A stretch of 64,000 nucleotides of DNA from Litomosoides sigmodontis (taxonomy: Eukaryota > Nematoda > Chromadorea > Rhabditida > Onchocercidae): positions 4,981,865 through 5,045,864 of the forward strand of contig OY718806.1 of the NCBI GenBank assembly GCA_963070105.1, in the 5' to 3' direction. The position numbers were made by a program, and so were the translations under genes. This document shows positions 1-13,900 of this stretch, in pieces (positions within the stretch are counted from its first letter, which is position 1; each line of letters starts with the position of its first letter). Under the pieces are notes generated by a model, which saw only the letters and a program-made list of their open reading frames with translations, searched no databases and was not told the origin of the DNA.

Positions 1-477
1 TTAATTTTATTTCTCTAATTTCAAAGTATATTTCAATGATGTATTCAAGTAGATGCTTTAGATGAAATGACCATCAGAAATGGCTATCCATTTAACGACC
101 TTCCGACTGTAATGTTACACATGTCTTTATCATGTTATTTTTGGATGACAGTTCTAATGTATAATAATTAGGCTGATTTTTGCTAATCTGGATAGGCTAT
201 AATAAAATGTTACTTTCTTCAATGATCAAATTTCTGTCAGATTATCTTACAGTTTGGTATTTATACAAACGGCTGTGCTAATTTTGTTTACAATCACAGA
301 AATTTAACAAATTGATATTTTAATAATTTTTGCATTCACTTTTTTTTTTCTCACGTGCATATATATATAATTATCTGTAGTGGTGAGAGATTTTCAATGT
401 GATATATTATTTTTGTCAGATTCCAGTGAGATTATTTAAATCACTATACTTTCCCTCTTGTACTTGTATGATTGCAG

Positions 478-3400
478 TGCTTACAAGGATGCTTTGAAGC
501 ACACTGTTCGAGGATACCATAATATGGCTGTTGATACGTTACTTGAAGCATACGCAGAAGGTCAAGGAATTTATAGATGTGAAGCATTATTGCTGCTCGC
601 CTTGATACATTCGCAATTAGAGAACAGAGAGGTGAAGGCATTCCAAATACATTATCTTAAATTAAAACGAAGTTTTTGGAACTTTTATCTTCTCCATACT
701 ATTAAAATATGAGTGATGACCGGCATATATACATAATAGCTTGTTTTGATTGTTGATAGCTGGTAGTTTTTTCATATGTTCCCATTTATATGTGAGCAAA
801 AATTTTGAAAGGATTTAATGGCGTAAATTTAAGGCTGACCATTATTTGAATACATTCATAAGTATTTGGGATGTTGATCAGTGCGAGGCACCGCTTCCTC
901 GACGAAAACAAATTTTTATGCGATATATAAGCTTATCGCACGCTGTGTCATCAACTCCTTTTCAGTAAGTGAAGTAAATGCAACTACTTGATATTAACAT
1001 AAAAAAATGGTTTTGTTTTCGAAATCCAAAACGTCGAAGCTTACTTTTTTATACGAAATGGATGTAAGCTTATTTATTTCTATGCAACTGAATTAAGGGG
1101 CAGAAAGCTTCTCATGCAGTGCGCTTATTCCAAAAATTTGTTATAAATATCACTTTCTTGTCAATAGTATTTTTATTCTGTTCAGAATCGATTTAAATCA
1201 CGGCATTTTAATGATGTGGTTCGTAAACATAGCTAAGGTTACACCAACTATAATGTTTTTTTTTAAAGGAATTTGGACTTATCAATGTTCTCTGCCGAGG
1301 AACAAGTACACTTTTATACACAGGTAGCACTAACAGCAATCTTAAGCCTCAAAATTTTGTGTACTCCAAAAGCAATGCGGCTGGAGATGAATGAATGGAA
1401 TTTGACTAAGTTAAAGATTATAAAAAATTCATGCGATCGAGGCATTAAAGTTGACAAGAAATCTCTGCATGTTCGGTAAGTTCAATAAGCTTCAGCTATT
1501 GATTATGTCGACCACGTTTTAACAGGAAAATGGTTATGCATCCGCGTCCTCAATTAATAAAATGTTTGCATGATTTCTTGTATCACCTTCACAGGTTTCG
1601 ACTTGTGGTTGCTTGGTGATTGAAATTAAATGAATGTCCTGTTAATTTGATGTGAAGTACAATTATTTTAGTATGCTGAGAGAATATGCGGTGATGGAGA
1701 TAACAAAAATTGATAGCGCAGGCAAAAATTGTAACAGCGCATTGACTTTATTTATAACAATAAGTAAAGGAATTCATCGCCAATTAAAGCCTGAATACCA
1801 CTCTTTTGCTTTATGGTGTTTTTTTTCTGTAAGTATCATTGATTTTTAACTTCCTTTAATGATTAAATAATTCATTCCTTCATAAATTACACCACCTGAC
1901 AACATTTTTATACTATGAGCATGCTAAGTGTTTCTAGGCTCATTTCGCTAACCAAGGTATCGCTGCAGCGGTAAAATATGGTTTGGATTTGCAGAAATAT
2001 TTGCTGTACCCTGGTTTAGTTGCATCTTTTCTTCTGTAAGTCCGCCTATTTTTTCTTGACTTACTGCAAACTAACAACTTAATGTTTTGTACTATGAAAT
2101 GAGCTATACATAAATTTTCAGCAATAATAAACATGCTAGAAGCCGAAATATCAGTGAAGAATATATTCTAAATCTCATATCTGTAGCCGAAAATCGACTT
2201 CAATATGACCCTGAAAATTTTCTCTTGCATTTGGACACTGCTACTTTCTACGAATATTTGTTAGCATTTTTCAATATTTTTTTTGAACGTTTTACCTCGT
2301 TGCTGTTTATATTTTCAGCAATTTATTATTATTACCATAATCATTATTATTACTATTAATACTACTACTACCACTGTTACTGTTTCACTGCCACTATTAT
2401 TTTTATGTTTTATTACTTTGATTCTGCCTCAAAAAACTAAGGGTTAGTAAAATATATTAGCATCTGCGCTTCTTCTAAGAATGTCCTCTCATTTACAATT
2501 TTGGTAATTTTCTCCTGATTGCTTTCATAGGTTTCTGGAACTTTGTTATTCTATCAGTTATATCTACAATTGTTAGCGCAACTATCACTTTTTTTGGTTA
2601 GTTTGTCTTTTAAATCCTAGCATTTCCGATTTCTCTGCCATTTTTTTACAATTTGATTGTCTGGCGGCATGAGGAAGTGAGTTAAAAGGAATTCATCATC
2701 CAATTTCCTGCAATTGCTGATTACCAAAATTTTCTTGAGAAAAAACTTCTATTTTCTATTAGTTAATAGTCTTGTTTTGGATCAAATAATGCTTAATGCC
2801 TGTTCTTATTACGCCAATATCAATCATTCTTCTCTTTTTAAATCTCCTTCTTTAGAATCTTATATCTTAACCATAAAAATTTCGACTTGTTAAGTTTTCT
2901 AACTCCAATTGATTCCTTTTTCAATTTAGCACTCGATTAATTAGCATATTTTATTGCTATCTACTTTTGCGACTTCTGTATGCACATGGACCAGCATTTC
3001 CATTGCCATATTAAGTTCACGCTTGTCTTTTTTTACTGTTGATTCATACAAGGGTGTAATTTACTGTTAATTTTCTACATCCGGCTTTTCCTCAATTTCA
3101 GTTGTGCATGAGCAATATTTGGTTTTTACCGCAGTATTTCAGTACTTATTCCTACTCTTCTAGAAGTGGCGAATAATAGTTCTTTCACCGCTTTGTGAAT
3201 CTAAAGAGGTCATAAATATAAGCTTAGATATGAACACAAATTCCATAGATATTAAGAAAATGGCTTATAATTTTAATGTTTATTTTTTTAAATTGTTTGT
3301 AATTAATGCCAGAACTGTTTATCATTTAGGAATATGAACGAACAGTCATACGCAAGTGCAAAGTTAGCTGCAAAATATTGGCCAGTTCATACCGTCTCAG

Positions 3401-4906
3401 GAGATTTGAAACTTTTGGTAGGAAGTGTTGCTGTGATGGGAGCTATTGTAGACGCTGAAGAAGAACTCATTAATATAAGAAAACGTACGGATTCTATTAC
3501 CATTACTAATCTTACTTTTGAATTTATTCGGAAAAAAATGAGTTGTTTCTGTTTAGTTATTGAAATGGAGGAAAAAATGACGGAAAATCCAGATACAGAT
3601 CCAAAAACCACTGATAGTGAAACGTGCGAAAAGGGGCACCCAACGAATGATGTGCGAAAAAAGAAAAAGATCAGTAAGTTTTCTATATTTGGATGTTTAG
3701 TCTTATTTGCTTCTGCCCATATTTTAACCATATCAGTTTTTTTGTTGTTTTACTTATCCATAACTCGAACGATCTTATTTGAAATGTTATCTTTTCATAA
3801 CGTCTGACTCCACCTGTACTTTTTAGCATCTTTAAACAAAACCACACCTTTAAATAAAGGAATTTTTGCAATGCTGTATGAAGGAATGAATAGATACTTA
3901 AAGAGAGAGAGAGAGAGAGAGAGATGCGTTATGTTTACATTTGATTTATTCACGATTCCACCGTAATATTAGTGGATGTGCTTTCAACAGTCCTGATTTA
4001 CGATTTTATAACAATAATTTTCATCAGTCATGCAATAATCTCATCACAATCAAATGAATGTCCTTTATTAAAATGATTGAGATAAGGCAGTATTTTTTGT
4101 CATTTTGTAGTGTACCTCCATTTTGCATAGGTTACGATATCAGTTATTTCCTTCAACATTTCATCGTGTTCTCTGCTCTCATCCCGGTAAATTATGCCTT
4201 TTCGGCTTCGTAAGTCATGTTTCATCACAACATCCACTCGTACTTCATAGTGACACTTTATTACTATGAATCCAGTGGAATTAATTGGAGAGACGAGCAC
4301 CTTCATTTGCCATATAATTAATTATACAATATAGCTTAAATTTTTTGCAGATAAGAAAACAATGGCTATAGAAGTGTTCGATTGTTTTGATTTACGGAAT
4401 GGTAAAATGCAAAAGTAAATGATTTGTTGAACATGTCATATGAATCTTAATTTTCAGTTCTTTTTGAATTTTTGAAAGGTAAAACAGTGTTATTCTAAGG
4501 AAATTTGTTTTGCTACATCGCTGCAGTTGTTTAAAAAATGATGCCAAATCAGTAATATTTTCGTTTTTTTTTTATGAATAATATAATTTTCTGCTGAAGG
4601 TTCCTTGCATTTCCTTAGCGCGTTGAATAAATTTTCAAGAAATGTGAGTAGTTGAACATTTGCTTGCAATACAGTGTTAAACAGGCTGTCAAACGTTTTT
4701 GATTTCAGTAATTAAAAAAAATACTATCTCTCACAACTGTTTTATTCCATACAATTTATGTTCGACCTTTGTTGGAATTACCAACTGTTTGGTTTTTATT
4801 ATACAGACCAAAATTCTACTGTAGTAGCAAAAAAGGGACTAATCATTTTGAAGTTACTTGTAAATCCATTAATTTCTTCCCAGAAAGTGATGATGATGGA
4901 ACTTGA
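478..4906 (+). CDS. Integrator complex subunit 7-like protein (3' part; gene starts left of window)
   Basis: Spliced + strand gene already under way at the left edge. Supported exons are about 478-631, 882-964, 1270-1475, 1672-1828, 1938-2035, 2122 to about 2260, 3330-3673, 4351-4401 and 4807-4906 (TGA). Most have TTTAG or TTGCAG acceptors and GTAAGT-like donors. The helical text of the first exons (motifs RGYHNMAVDTL and FYTQVALTAILSL) lines up by eye with the middle-to-C-terminal helical repeats of Integrator subunit 7. That is a scaffold subunit of the nuclear complex that cleaves snRNA and paused RNA polymerase II transcripts. The 3330-3673 exon is acidic, then lysine-rich (KKKKI), and the protein ends in an acidic SDDDGT. 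A further small exon near 1186-1227 is possible, and the acceptor at 1269 is poor. The exons after the 1.07 kb intron (2260-3330) could belong to another gene. The family call rests on remembered similarity only. Confidence 0.45.
3902..3924. repeat. (GA)n microsatellite
   Basis: About eleven GA units inside the 3673-4351 intron of the Integrator-like gene. A simple sequence repeat with no other feature attached. Confidence 0.9.
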
Positions 4907-5640
4907 GACTTAACTAGAGCAATCAGACTGTTCATCTGCTTGATTCGTTGGAGTGACAGCTGTCGCCGTCAATTTTATGATCAAGCCGTGCCACCGCTAA
5001 GTAGAAGATGTGGAATGAGTATGCAAACGCGGATATTCTCCTGCGTGAAGACAATGGCGGTTAAAATGTGGGGTGTTAGCGCTTGTGTGTATGGTATTTG
5101 GTAACTTGACATAGCAACTTGTGTCTGACTGTGGACTGTCAGGTCAATGTAACAGCTCCTTCAACGTTGGAGGGGGTCTGCATCTAAACTATGTATTATC
5201 CTGCTAAAGATGAGTGAACTTTCTAGTCACTAAAACAACCTACTTCCTCTTTTACACATAGTATTTTTTAGTTTCCGGCTATAATAACTCAACACAGTAA
5301 ATTCCATGGCCGATGAAATGATATGAAAGTAAATCTCTTTGCCATCGCTCTGTGTTATGCTCTTATCGAACGAGGTTATTTGTTACTGCTTCTGAGAGAT
5401 TCTATGAATTTTAACATTTTCTAATATCGTGAAGATGGGAATAGGAAATTGCAGTCGTTCGCTAAGTTGTGTTTGAATATTTTCTTTCATTTCCGCTGTA
5501 TGCGCCGTAACATGAAAAGAAACCAAGCTGCGGTTGGAGGGGTGTAAAGCATGATTTTGCTGCACTCAAAACAAAATGCTTACTTGTCAAAATTATCAGA
5601 AATATGAATGTATCAGTCATCACTTCTAACTTTTTTTAGC
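4907..5640. other. Short intergenic gap and unresolved 5' end of the LRP-like gene
   Basis: Between the TGA at 4904-4906 and the first propeller exon near 5641 I see no complete exon. A signal peptide for the receptor must start here or in a small exon I cannot place. One candidate opens with ATG at 5018 and stays in frame to a GTATTTGG donor near 5095, but its text is not clearly a signal peptide. The gap of about 0.7 kb between two same-strand genes is short. Confidence 0.4.
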
Positions 5641-7805
5641 AGTGTTAATAAAAATCCCAGTGTTAGCTCGACAACGGAAGACTATCACACAGCTAACACT
5701 GGACGTCGACAAAACTACGATCGCATCAGCAACAGAAATCGTTTCTGGTATTGATGAATCGTTTCCTGTTCTCATCGCGTTGGATGTTGGCAGAGTTGGA
5801 ATTTGTTATGTTTTTGAGAATCGGCTGGAGGGAGGGAGGAATTTACATAGTTGTACCACTCGTCGGCAACACTAATGCCTAAATCTATTATTGGTCTCTT
5901 TACCAGTTAACCAAGTATGTATTCGATATCATTTTCTGAGTATCTAGCTTTGGTTTCGGTGCTAGTTTATGAAGAGGAAATTTAAGGTAATCGTTTTCGT
6001 GCGACATGAGCTTTAATTGACATTTTTTTTTATATCAGTTAAAGTAATGCAGAAGAAAATATCGCATCTTATTGTGCAGCTGTGTGAACATTCCTTGAGA
6101 CGCTGGTTTCTGTGGCGAAGAATTCATTTTGAAAATATTTGATCTGGAGCTACAAGCTTGATAAACTAATATAAAACCTTAATTGTAAACATCTCTTACA
6201 GAACATCTTGGCTTATATGGAAAGTTGGCTACGTTCATCCAGTGGTAACATTCGTGTGATTGCTCTGGATGATAATGATACAGTTCCATCATACATTCGT
6301 CGCAGTAGCGGTGTTGCGGAGGAAACGGTCACTTCGCTTGCTGTCGACTGGGTAACTGGCAAACTGTATGTATTTTTCTAAACTTTTTTGTATTGCCGTG
6401 AAAGCAAGAGTTTCTTTTATTGAAACATTTTTAAGATACGTCGGTGTGGAAACAGCTAGTATACATAATGCTGGACGTATTGAAGTATGTCCTTTGGATG
6501 GCCGCTCTAGTTGTGCTATTGCACTACATTCCAGTTTTGAAAATCAGAATTCTCGAGTTGATGCTCTTCATTCGCTTGTGCTTGACCCAATTGATGGGTA
6601 ATATTTTTGTTCCAGTTTACCATCACACTGAAAATTACCTTTTTTTTCATAAACTGCTGTTATGTAGTACTCGCTAATTGACTGAATCTCCTTGAAGCAG
6701 TTTGATTCGTTTTTAAATTCATGTTGATTTTTTCGTTAAAAATTTTCACTTCATATCTATTTTTCCTGACAGCTATATGTACTGGTTGAATCGTGTACAT
6801 AAACGTATTGAGAGAGCATGGATGGACGGTCGACATCACGACCCTCATTGTTTCAAAGATGATACTACTGACGTGGTTGCTACATCTGCTCTTACACTTG
6901 AACAGGTGAATTTATTTCTCAAAATGTGTGCTTTTAAATTTTTGCAAAAATTAGTTTATATTGCGGTTGTAGTCATATTCAATTGTAGGCCATTTAATTG
7001 ATGGATGGAATTGTCGAGACATTACCCAGTGTTATCAGATGCATGCAGGTGGGAATAAATGTAGCCCATCGATTTAATTCCTTTTTTTTGAATCTATTTT
7101 TAAGGCAAGTCGAATGTTGTACTATGTTCGTACTCGGACATCACTGGATGATTCACAAATTTGGAGCTGTTCATTATATGATCGTGAATCATGCCGAGCA
7201 GTTGCTAGTAAAGTTAACGCCTTCTACCTTGATGTTTTCAGTGTAGGTCGTTGTTCAAAAATCGTTTTTACCTTGTTTAAAAACCTTTGTAAAATATAAA
7301 GTTTTTATGGTTTTTCCTGTCTCTGTTTTAATAAAATGATAATTAAGGATTATTTAATCTGGACATCAGTGACGAATCAAAAATCTGGCATAACAGTATG
7401 TGAGAAAGTCAACTGTGACCGCACAATTCGTGAAGTGATTAATTCAAGTGGTGTCGAAGCTTTGATTGTATCCGATAAGCACGTTCAGCCAGCAAGTATG
7501 TTTACCTTCGCTATATTCTACGTTAGTTCGGTGCTTATGTGTGTTGTAAGACTGATTTATTAGAAGTCCTTATTGTTGTTGCTACAAGGATACCGATGTA
7601 TATTCTGGTGGACATCGAAGGATCAACGCTGAGAAAATTTTATCACAAGTGTTTCTTCCATTTCAGAGCAGTCGGTAAATCCTTGTGAATCAAGAAATGG
7701 TGGCTGTTCACATATTTGTGTACTAATTCCTGGTGCGCCGTGGCGATCTTGCCTATGCCCGATGGGTGTCCGTCTTCTTCAAGATCGCTTAACGTGTTCA
7801 CCTAA
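5641..7805 (+). other. LRP-like gene: propeller 1 and EGF 1
   Basis: Exons from about 5641 to 7496 read as blades of a divergent YWTD propeller. Landmarks are LAVDWVTGKL (6340s), SLVLDPIDG (6570s), YMYWLNRVHKRIERAWMDG (from 6774) and DYLIWTS (7350). The EGF module at 7678-7803 has the family pattern CESRNGGCSHICV followed by CLCPMGVRLL. The exon at 6989-7048 between blades is the least certain. The upstream exon (5641 to about 5830) matches only the loose pattern of the first blade. Confidence 0.7.
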
Positions 7806-7853
7806 TGGTGATTTATAATAATGATCGTTTATTTCTGCGACATTAGACCACTT

Positions 7854-7903
<50 letters not shown>

Positions 7904-10900
7904 AATTTTGAAGTGGTTCTGCGATGTCCTAGTAAACAAGAACCTCGTGGTAGATGAATAAAATTAAAACTGCCTAGCTTTTCATTTTTATCATGAACCT
8001 GATTTTTATCTAACGGTGTAACACTAAAGTCTATTTTAAGTGATTGATAAGATGATGTGGTTTAATCACTTTCTTTTTATGTGCTTTATGATATTTAATT
8101 AAATTGATGCGAATTACATTTGAAAATATTCCGAACTGCTAGTTTTAATTTCTACTATTCTCGAAATTTCAGGGATAGAACGTTTGCTATATGTAGCAAC
8201 GACATCGGGCTTAATTTTTATTTCGTTAGATACAGCACATTATACACCGCTACCTCTTCCACATGCGGCATCTGAGATACATGACACTAAAGTTGTTCAT
8301 GTCGACTTTGACCCAATTGACAAAAAGTTATTCATGATTGACGGAGACATGGGTGTTATTCGTCGATGTAATCCAGATGGCACAGAAATGGAGGTTGAAG
8401 TTATTTTGGATTAAAATGTGAATAAATATATTTTAGATAATGCTTATTCTCTTCTTGACTACTGCTGAAAAACATTAGTGTTTTTTGTTTCCAGGTTTTT
8501 GTAGAGGATTCCGATAAACTAGTTTCCGATGCTTTGGCTGTTGATTGGTTGAATCGCAATCTATATTGGTTAGATAGTAACTTTGCACAAATCAAGGTTC
8601 TTGATGCACTTGTTTTATAGGGACTCTCTGTTTGTTGCTTTGAAAATCTTCTTTATCAACTGGAAAAAGCTCAAATATTTTCCATTCGTTGTTCATTTCA
8701 TCTATCATTCAGACGTTAATTACTTTTTTGTTCAGTTTGATTTCAATTTCACAATTTGTTCTTGATTTGCTTGAGATCTATCTTTCGTTGATTACGTTAT
8801 TCATTCTTCCCGTTATTTTGTATTTAAATATACGTAAAAAAATTTTTTCACATTTAGATGCAAAGCTTATCTAGTAAAGGACAACAGATAGTAATATCGC
8901 ATGGATTGAAACAACCACGCGGTTTAGCTTTGGATCCAGATGGTGGACACATGTTTTTTTCAGACTGGCACGAAAGTACGAGCCGTATTGAGGAAGCGTG
9001 GTTAGATGGCTCACACAGACGAGTGCTTGTATGTTTTTGTTTTGCTTCCAAAATTTCGTCTTCTGTAGTTAGATCATTCTGGATCATTTATATGGCTCTA
9101 TAATAAAAATTTAGGTTTCACTAGAGAAAGATGCCTGGCCAAATGGAATTGTTGTCGATACAAAACATAAACGATTATATTGGGCAGAAGGAAGTCGATC
9201 ATTCATTAAATCGATAGCTCTGGACGGAAAGTTGGACGTTCAGGTTTTCTCGGAAAATGTGAACCATCCATATTCGCTTACTATATTAGGTTTGTTGCGT
9301 AAATAAGGTTATGGCGGCTATTTAAATCGGAATTTTTTGTGTAGTATTGGGATTGAAGTTGTTGGATCTCATTCACATTACCGTAGGCATAATGGTATCA
9401 TATTTATCATGTCGTTCATGATGATCAAAGTGCTGTATACAAGATCGCTAACTAGGAACTGACAAGGATTCAAAGTTATAAAGTCATCATATTCCTGATA
9501 AGAGACGCATTTTACTGGACTTGTTAAGATTTATGCATGCAGGTAACTCGTTATACTGCAATTCGCTCTACGGTCGTAAGATATTAGTGCTTCGTATACC
9601 TCGCCACAATGAATCACTCGATGTACAGTTGTCTGTTGTATCTGATTCTGTTGTGTTTGGTCAGATGGGTATTCGAGCGGTTAGTTTGAACCATATCCCA
9701 GAGGGTATTTCTCCATGCCAGGCAAGCAATGGTGGATGTTCGCATATTTGTGTCAAACTGTAAGTTTGTAAGTGCAGGTCTATTACAGATTTTCATGAAG
9801 TACATGTTTTTGTCATATTTACTAGCAGATAAACCACCAGTGAAATCTGTCAAAAGTGGATGTCCAGCAAACTTTCATAGTTGATTTATTGAATTGCTTT
9901 CTTTTGGGTAGGTAACCAAATTAAAAGGCTGTTTCGTAAGCAGTTGATTAATAACGTTCCTTGCAGACCAAATGGCGACAGAGGTTGTGTTTGTCCAGTA
10001 GGCTATGAGTTGCAGGCGGACAGTACAACATGCATTATGCCCGCTGCATTTCTGATCTACACACAAAGCCCATCAATGAACACAGCTAATAGCATTATGA
10101 GAATTTCTTTGGAGCCAGCTTCAGCTAATAATCATCGTATTAATATTGCTGATATGACATCAGCTCCAGTTAGTGTCGATATCAACCAGGTAATTGTTCC
10201 GATTCTTTATTTGTTGTAAGCAACATAGCTCTATCTCAATATTGTTTTCATCTTATGTTGACGTGAATAATTACCGAACACGATCATATTCTGAAACATG
10301 CTCACAATTGCTTATTTACACACTCATAAAATTTTTTTAATGCTATATTTTTATAGTCATGTTGATGACTCGTTAGCAATGCCATTTTTTTTTTTCAGAA
10401 TTCCCAGAGGATTTTTTGGTCATCAGAGGGACGTGGTCGTTCAATTCGTTCATTGCTTCGTAGCGCTTTTTTTAACGGTTCTGGTTTGGAAACTGTGTAT
10501 GAAGGAAATGCGGTGAATTATATCGCAGTGGACTGGATCACTTCAAATATTTATTGGTTAGATAATGACAATGTTCTGAAACTTTTTTTTTGGAAGAAGT
10601 GTGTTGATTTATTTTAAGGTGAACGGAGGTAATTTCTCCTTACAGTCCTCCTCAGCACAGAGATTAGTCATCTTTGAATCTATTTTCGGTGTTATGTGCC
10701 CAAGACATGTTTTTTTTACCGTATGCCTCTTCCTCACTGTAATCTTAGTCGTTTCAAGGTGTAATATGGAACAACGTCGGATTGAAATGGTTCGTGGAGA
10801 TGGACGTCGTCACCGCACTATCGCGTGGGAAAACATCGATCCCCGGTATTTAGTTATCCATCCGCTCCAGAGATTTCTTGTTTTTGTTAATTATTACAAC

Positions 10901-13900
10901 CGGCAGAAAATCACTATAAATGTAAGTAAATTCTTTGTTTTATAATTTCTTCGTCTAGTTTTTAATTTCAGAATTCTGTTTTTTAAGGTTGAGTTACAAT
11001 TTTTTTTTAATTTACGTTTTTGTGAATGTTGTGTAATATGACCATTTCCTGTATGGTAATTATCCTTTGGAAATATGCTTTGAAGATAGCTTGAGTAAAA
11101 CCATATTTTGACTTCTTATTTTGCATTTTACTAAGTATTACGTATTAGAAGATACCTCTTCATGGCGAGCAATCAGGAGGCCAAGTTATTGTTCAGCAGT
11201 TGGACAGAGTTAATGCACTTGCGATTGATTTTGATTCTGAATTGTTGGTGTGGTCGGAACTGGACGAACGAGGAGGTGGAGTTTCTATTTCCGATTTTAG
11301 TGGTACGTTTTTTTTGTTATACCAGTAAAGATTTACAGTTTTGGATTTTTCAATAGCGGATCTGTTAACAGTTGATGCGCTGTTCATAGAAAAGGACATG
11401 AAAAAAAGTAATAATCCGTGTAAGTTAAATTCGCAACAAGCAAATCTGTGGTAACCATCATTGTCTTCATTATTTTTAGCATGGCAATGCTAAGGTGAAC
11501 TAAAATTAATGTTATCGTGTTTTAAGTCCTTTCTATAGAAAAAATTTTTGAAAGTGGGAAATGAGGTCATTTGCAGGGAAAGGTCGTGCTCGTTTATTAT
11601 ACAGTGAGCAGTTATTACCTGCTGCATTAACTGTTTATAATCGACAAATATATATTGCAAATATGAATAGCAATACTATTGATCTATATAACGGCCATAC
11701 ATTAACCGTTTTACATGATGATGTCAGCCATGTTACGAATCTCGCTGTCGCACATGCAGAGACAAGTAAAGGTCAACAGTTTGTTCGTTTTCTGAAACGG
11801 TTTCGTTGTTTCTTGGGAAAAAATTTGACTTTATTTAGCTCTATAAACTGAATCAGTATTCCTGTCCATATATTATAACAAAACGGAGTTGATGGAGAAC
11901 AGCACAAGCAAAGTTTGAACTTGAAAAATTGTTTTTAACTGTTGAGTACGAGCATGAACCAAAACCAAAACAGTTAAATAGGTATACATCTAGTCATCAG
12001 GAGCTTTTATATACCCTTAGATTTGAAATATTTATGACTTATTGACTTACCTACCTTGTTTAGGTTGGAATGGTTGTGTTCAAAACAATGGTGGTTGTAG
12101 TGATATATGCGTAGCAGTCGGCAGAGGTTTATACAACTCAAGTACCAAATGTTTTTGCGAGGACCATTTTACGTTTGATCACGTTAGAGGAAGGTGCTTG
12201 CGTAAGTTACCTTGTAAGATTTGTGTGTAAAAATTAATATACCAAAAAATTGTAAGGAAAATAGAGCTTATATTCTGAGTTCTGTGCTTTACTTTGTGTT
12301 ATTAATCTATATTTCTCTGAAATACTTATTTTAGCACCAAAACATTTTCTGTTGGTCGCTATTCGAGGTCGTTTCATACGTTTCAACTTGAAACAAGCAA
12401 TTACCGGTGATATATTCTGGAAAGATGTACGCTTTTGTATCTACAATTTTCTAAAAGGATCGATTTCCCAGATTTTATGACTTACAGTAATTTTAGGATC
12501 CTTATTCAGTTTTGTCAGTGACAAGTGTTGGTACACCAGTTTCAATGGGGGTCGATTTATTTTCCGCAAACCGTTCGATTTACTGGATTGATTCTAATGA
12601 TGATAAAGTTATTAAGCGATCATCGGATTTGTCGCACTCCACGGTATATGCTATTGTCACTCTTTTTATTTTCAAAATTACTGAAAGGTTAAAGTAACTA
12701 TCAGAAGTTATCTCGTAATTCGTATTATTTCCGCAGTATCGACATTTATTTTTAGACGGAGACAATTACATTATCGAAACGTTCGAACTGTGCTATACTT
12801 TTTCATTTAGCTGTTGATGAAGCTGGTCGACAGTTATTTGTTTCATGTGCAGAACATGGACTTAGTCATGCATCATCCATTCATGTATGGCGTATAAAGG
12901 TACTTCATGTTTGCTTATTTACTGTTGGTTTTTACATCAAAATTATTTTATTTTTCTTCAGAGCAATGATCATTTGGAATATATCGGCGTTGTTGTGTCA
13001 GGAAGACAGCGTTCTCCAGTAACTGATAGACCTCCTTATCCGCGACAAATTGCTCTTTTTCCTAGATTGAAGTATGTTTTTTTACCGTGTTCTCATCACT
13101 TAGTTTGTATTTTTTGATATAATTTTTGATATATTGTGTTTTGGAGTTCTTGTATTGATGGTGAATTATTTGAGCCTTCTTTTTTACGTCGATGATGGTG
13201 GTTCTACTCCCGTAATTGTCCGCTGTTCACTGAATGGTCGCCAATGCATACAATGGGAGGCACCAAATCTAACACACACCGTGAAACTTCATGCTTATCA
13301 AATCAACGACCGTTTGTACTATACTACAGCAAGCGGTTAGTGCTGCGTGTTCAGTATGTTCTATTTCTCTGGAAAAAAATTAGCTTTGAAATCAAAAAAA
13401 TCCTTTATAGCTTAAGTGGTATAATCGCTGTTTGCAGGATGTGTTAGTCAGAGTGACAGGGAAATATTTTTTACTAATCGTTGAGATCGGCATTTTTAAA
13501 GAAAGTAAACATACTGACAAATTTAATTTATTGTAATTTATTTTATTTTTAGGTTTGTGGTCACGAGATGCACATGTGTTTTCGGACGTACGCCATCACA
13601 TCAAAGCCCGACCTTCGGATATTGATATGGTTCCAATCAATGAAAGGAAATTGATAATCATTGCGAAGAATGAATCCCAGTCAGAGTTAATCTAGTTACT
13701 TTGTGTTAGTTACTTTGTTTTCGTAGTTCTACTGTCTTTGCAATTGCAGATATGACGATCTGTTGTTGGAATTGATGGATGATATTCCCACCGTTTCATT
13801 GGATGAACTGAAATGGAGCACACGATCGCCTTTCTCAGTCAAGCGTGTTCTTGCATTGACAGTAGTTGGCAGCATCGAAAGGGACTTCTATATAAATTTA

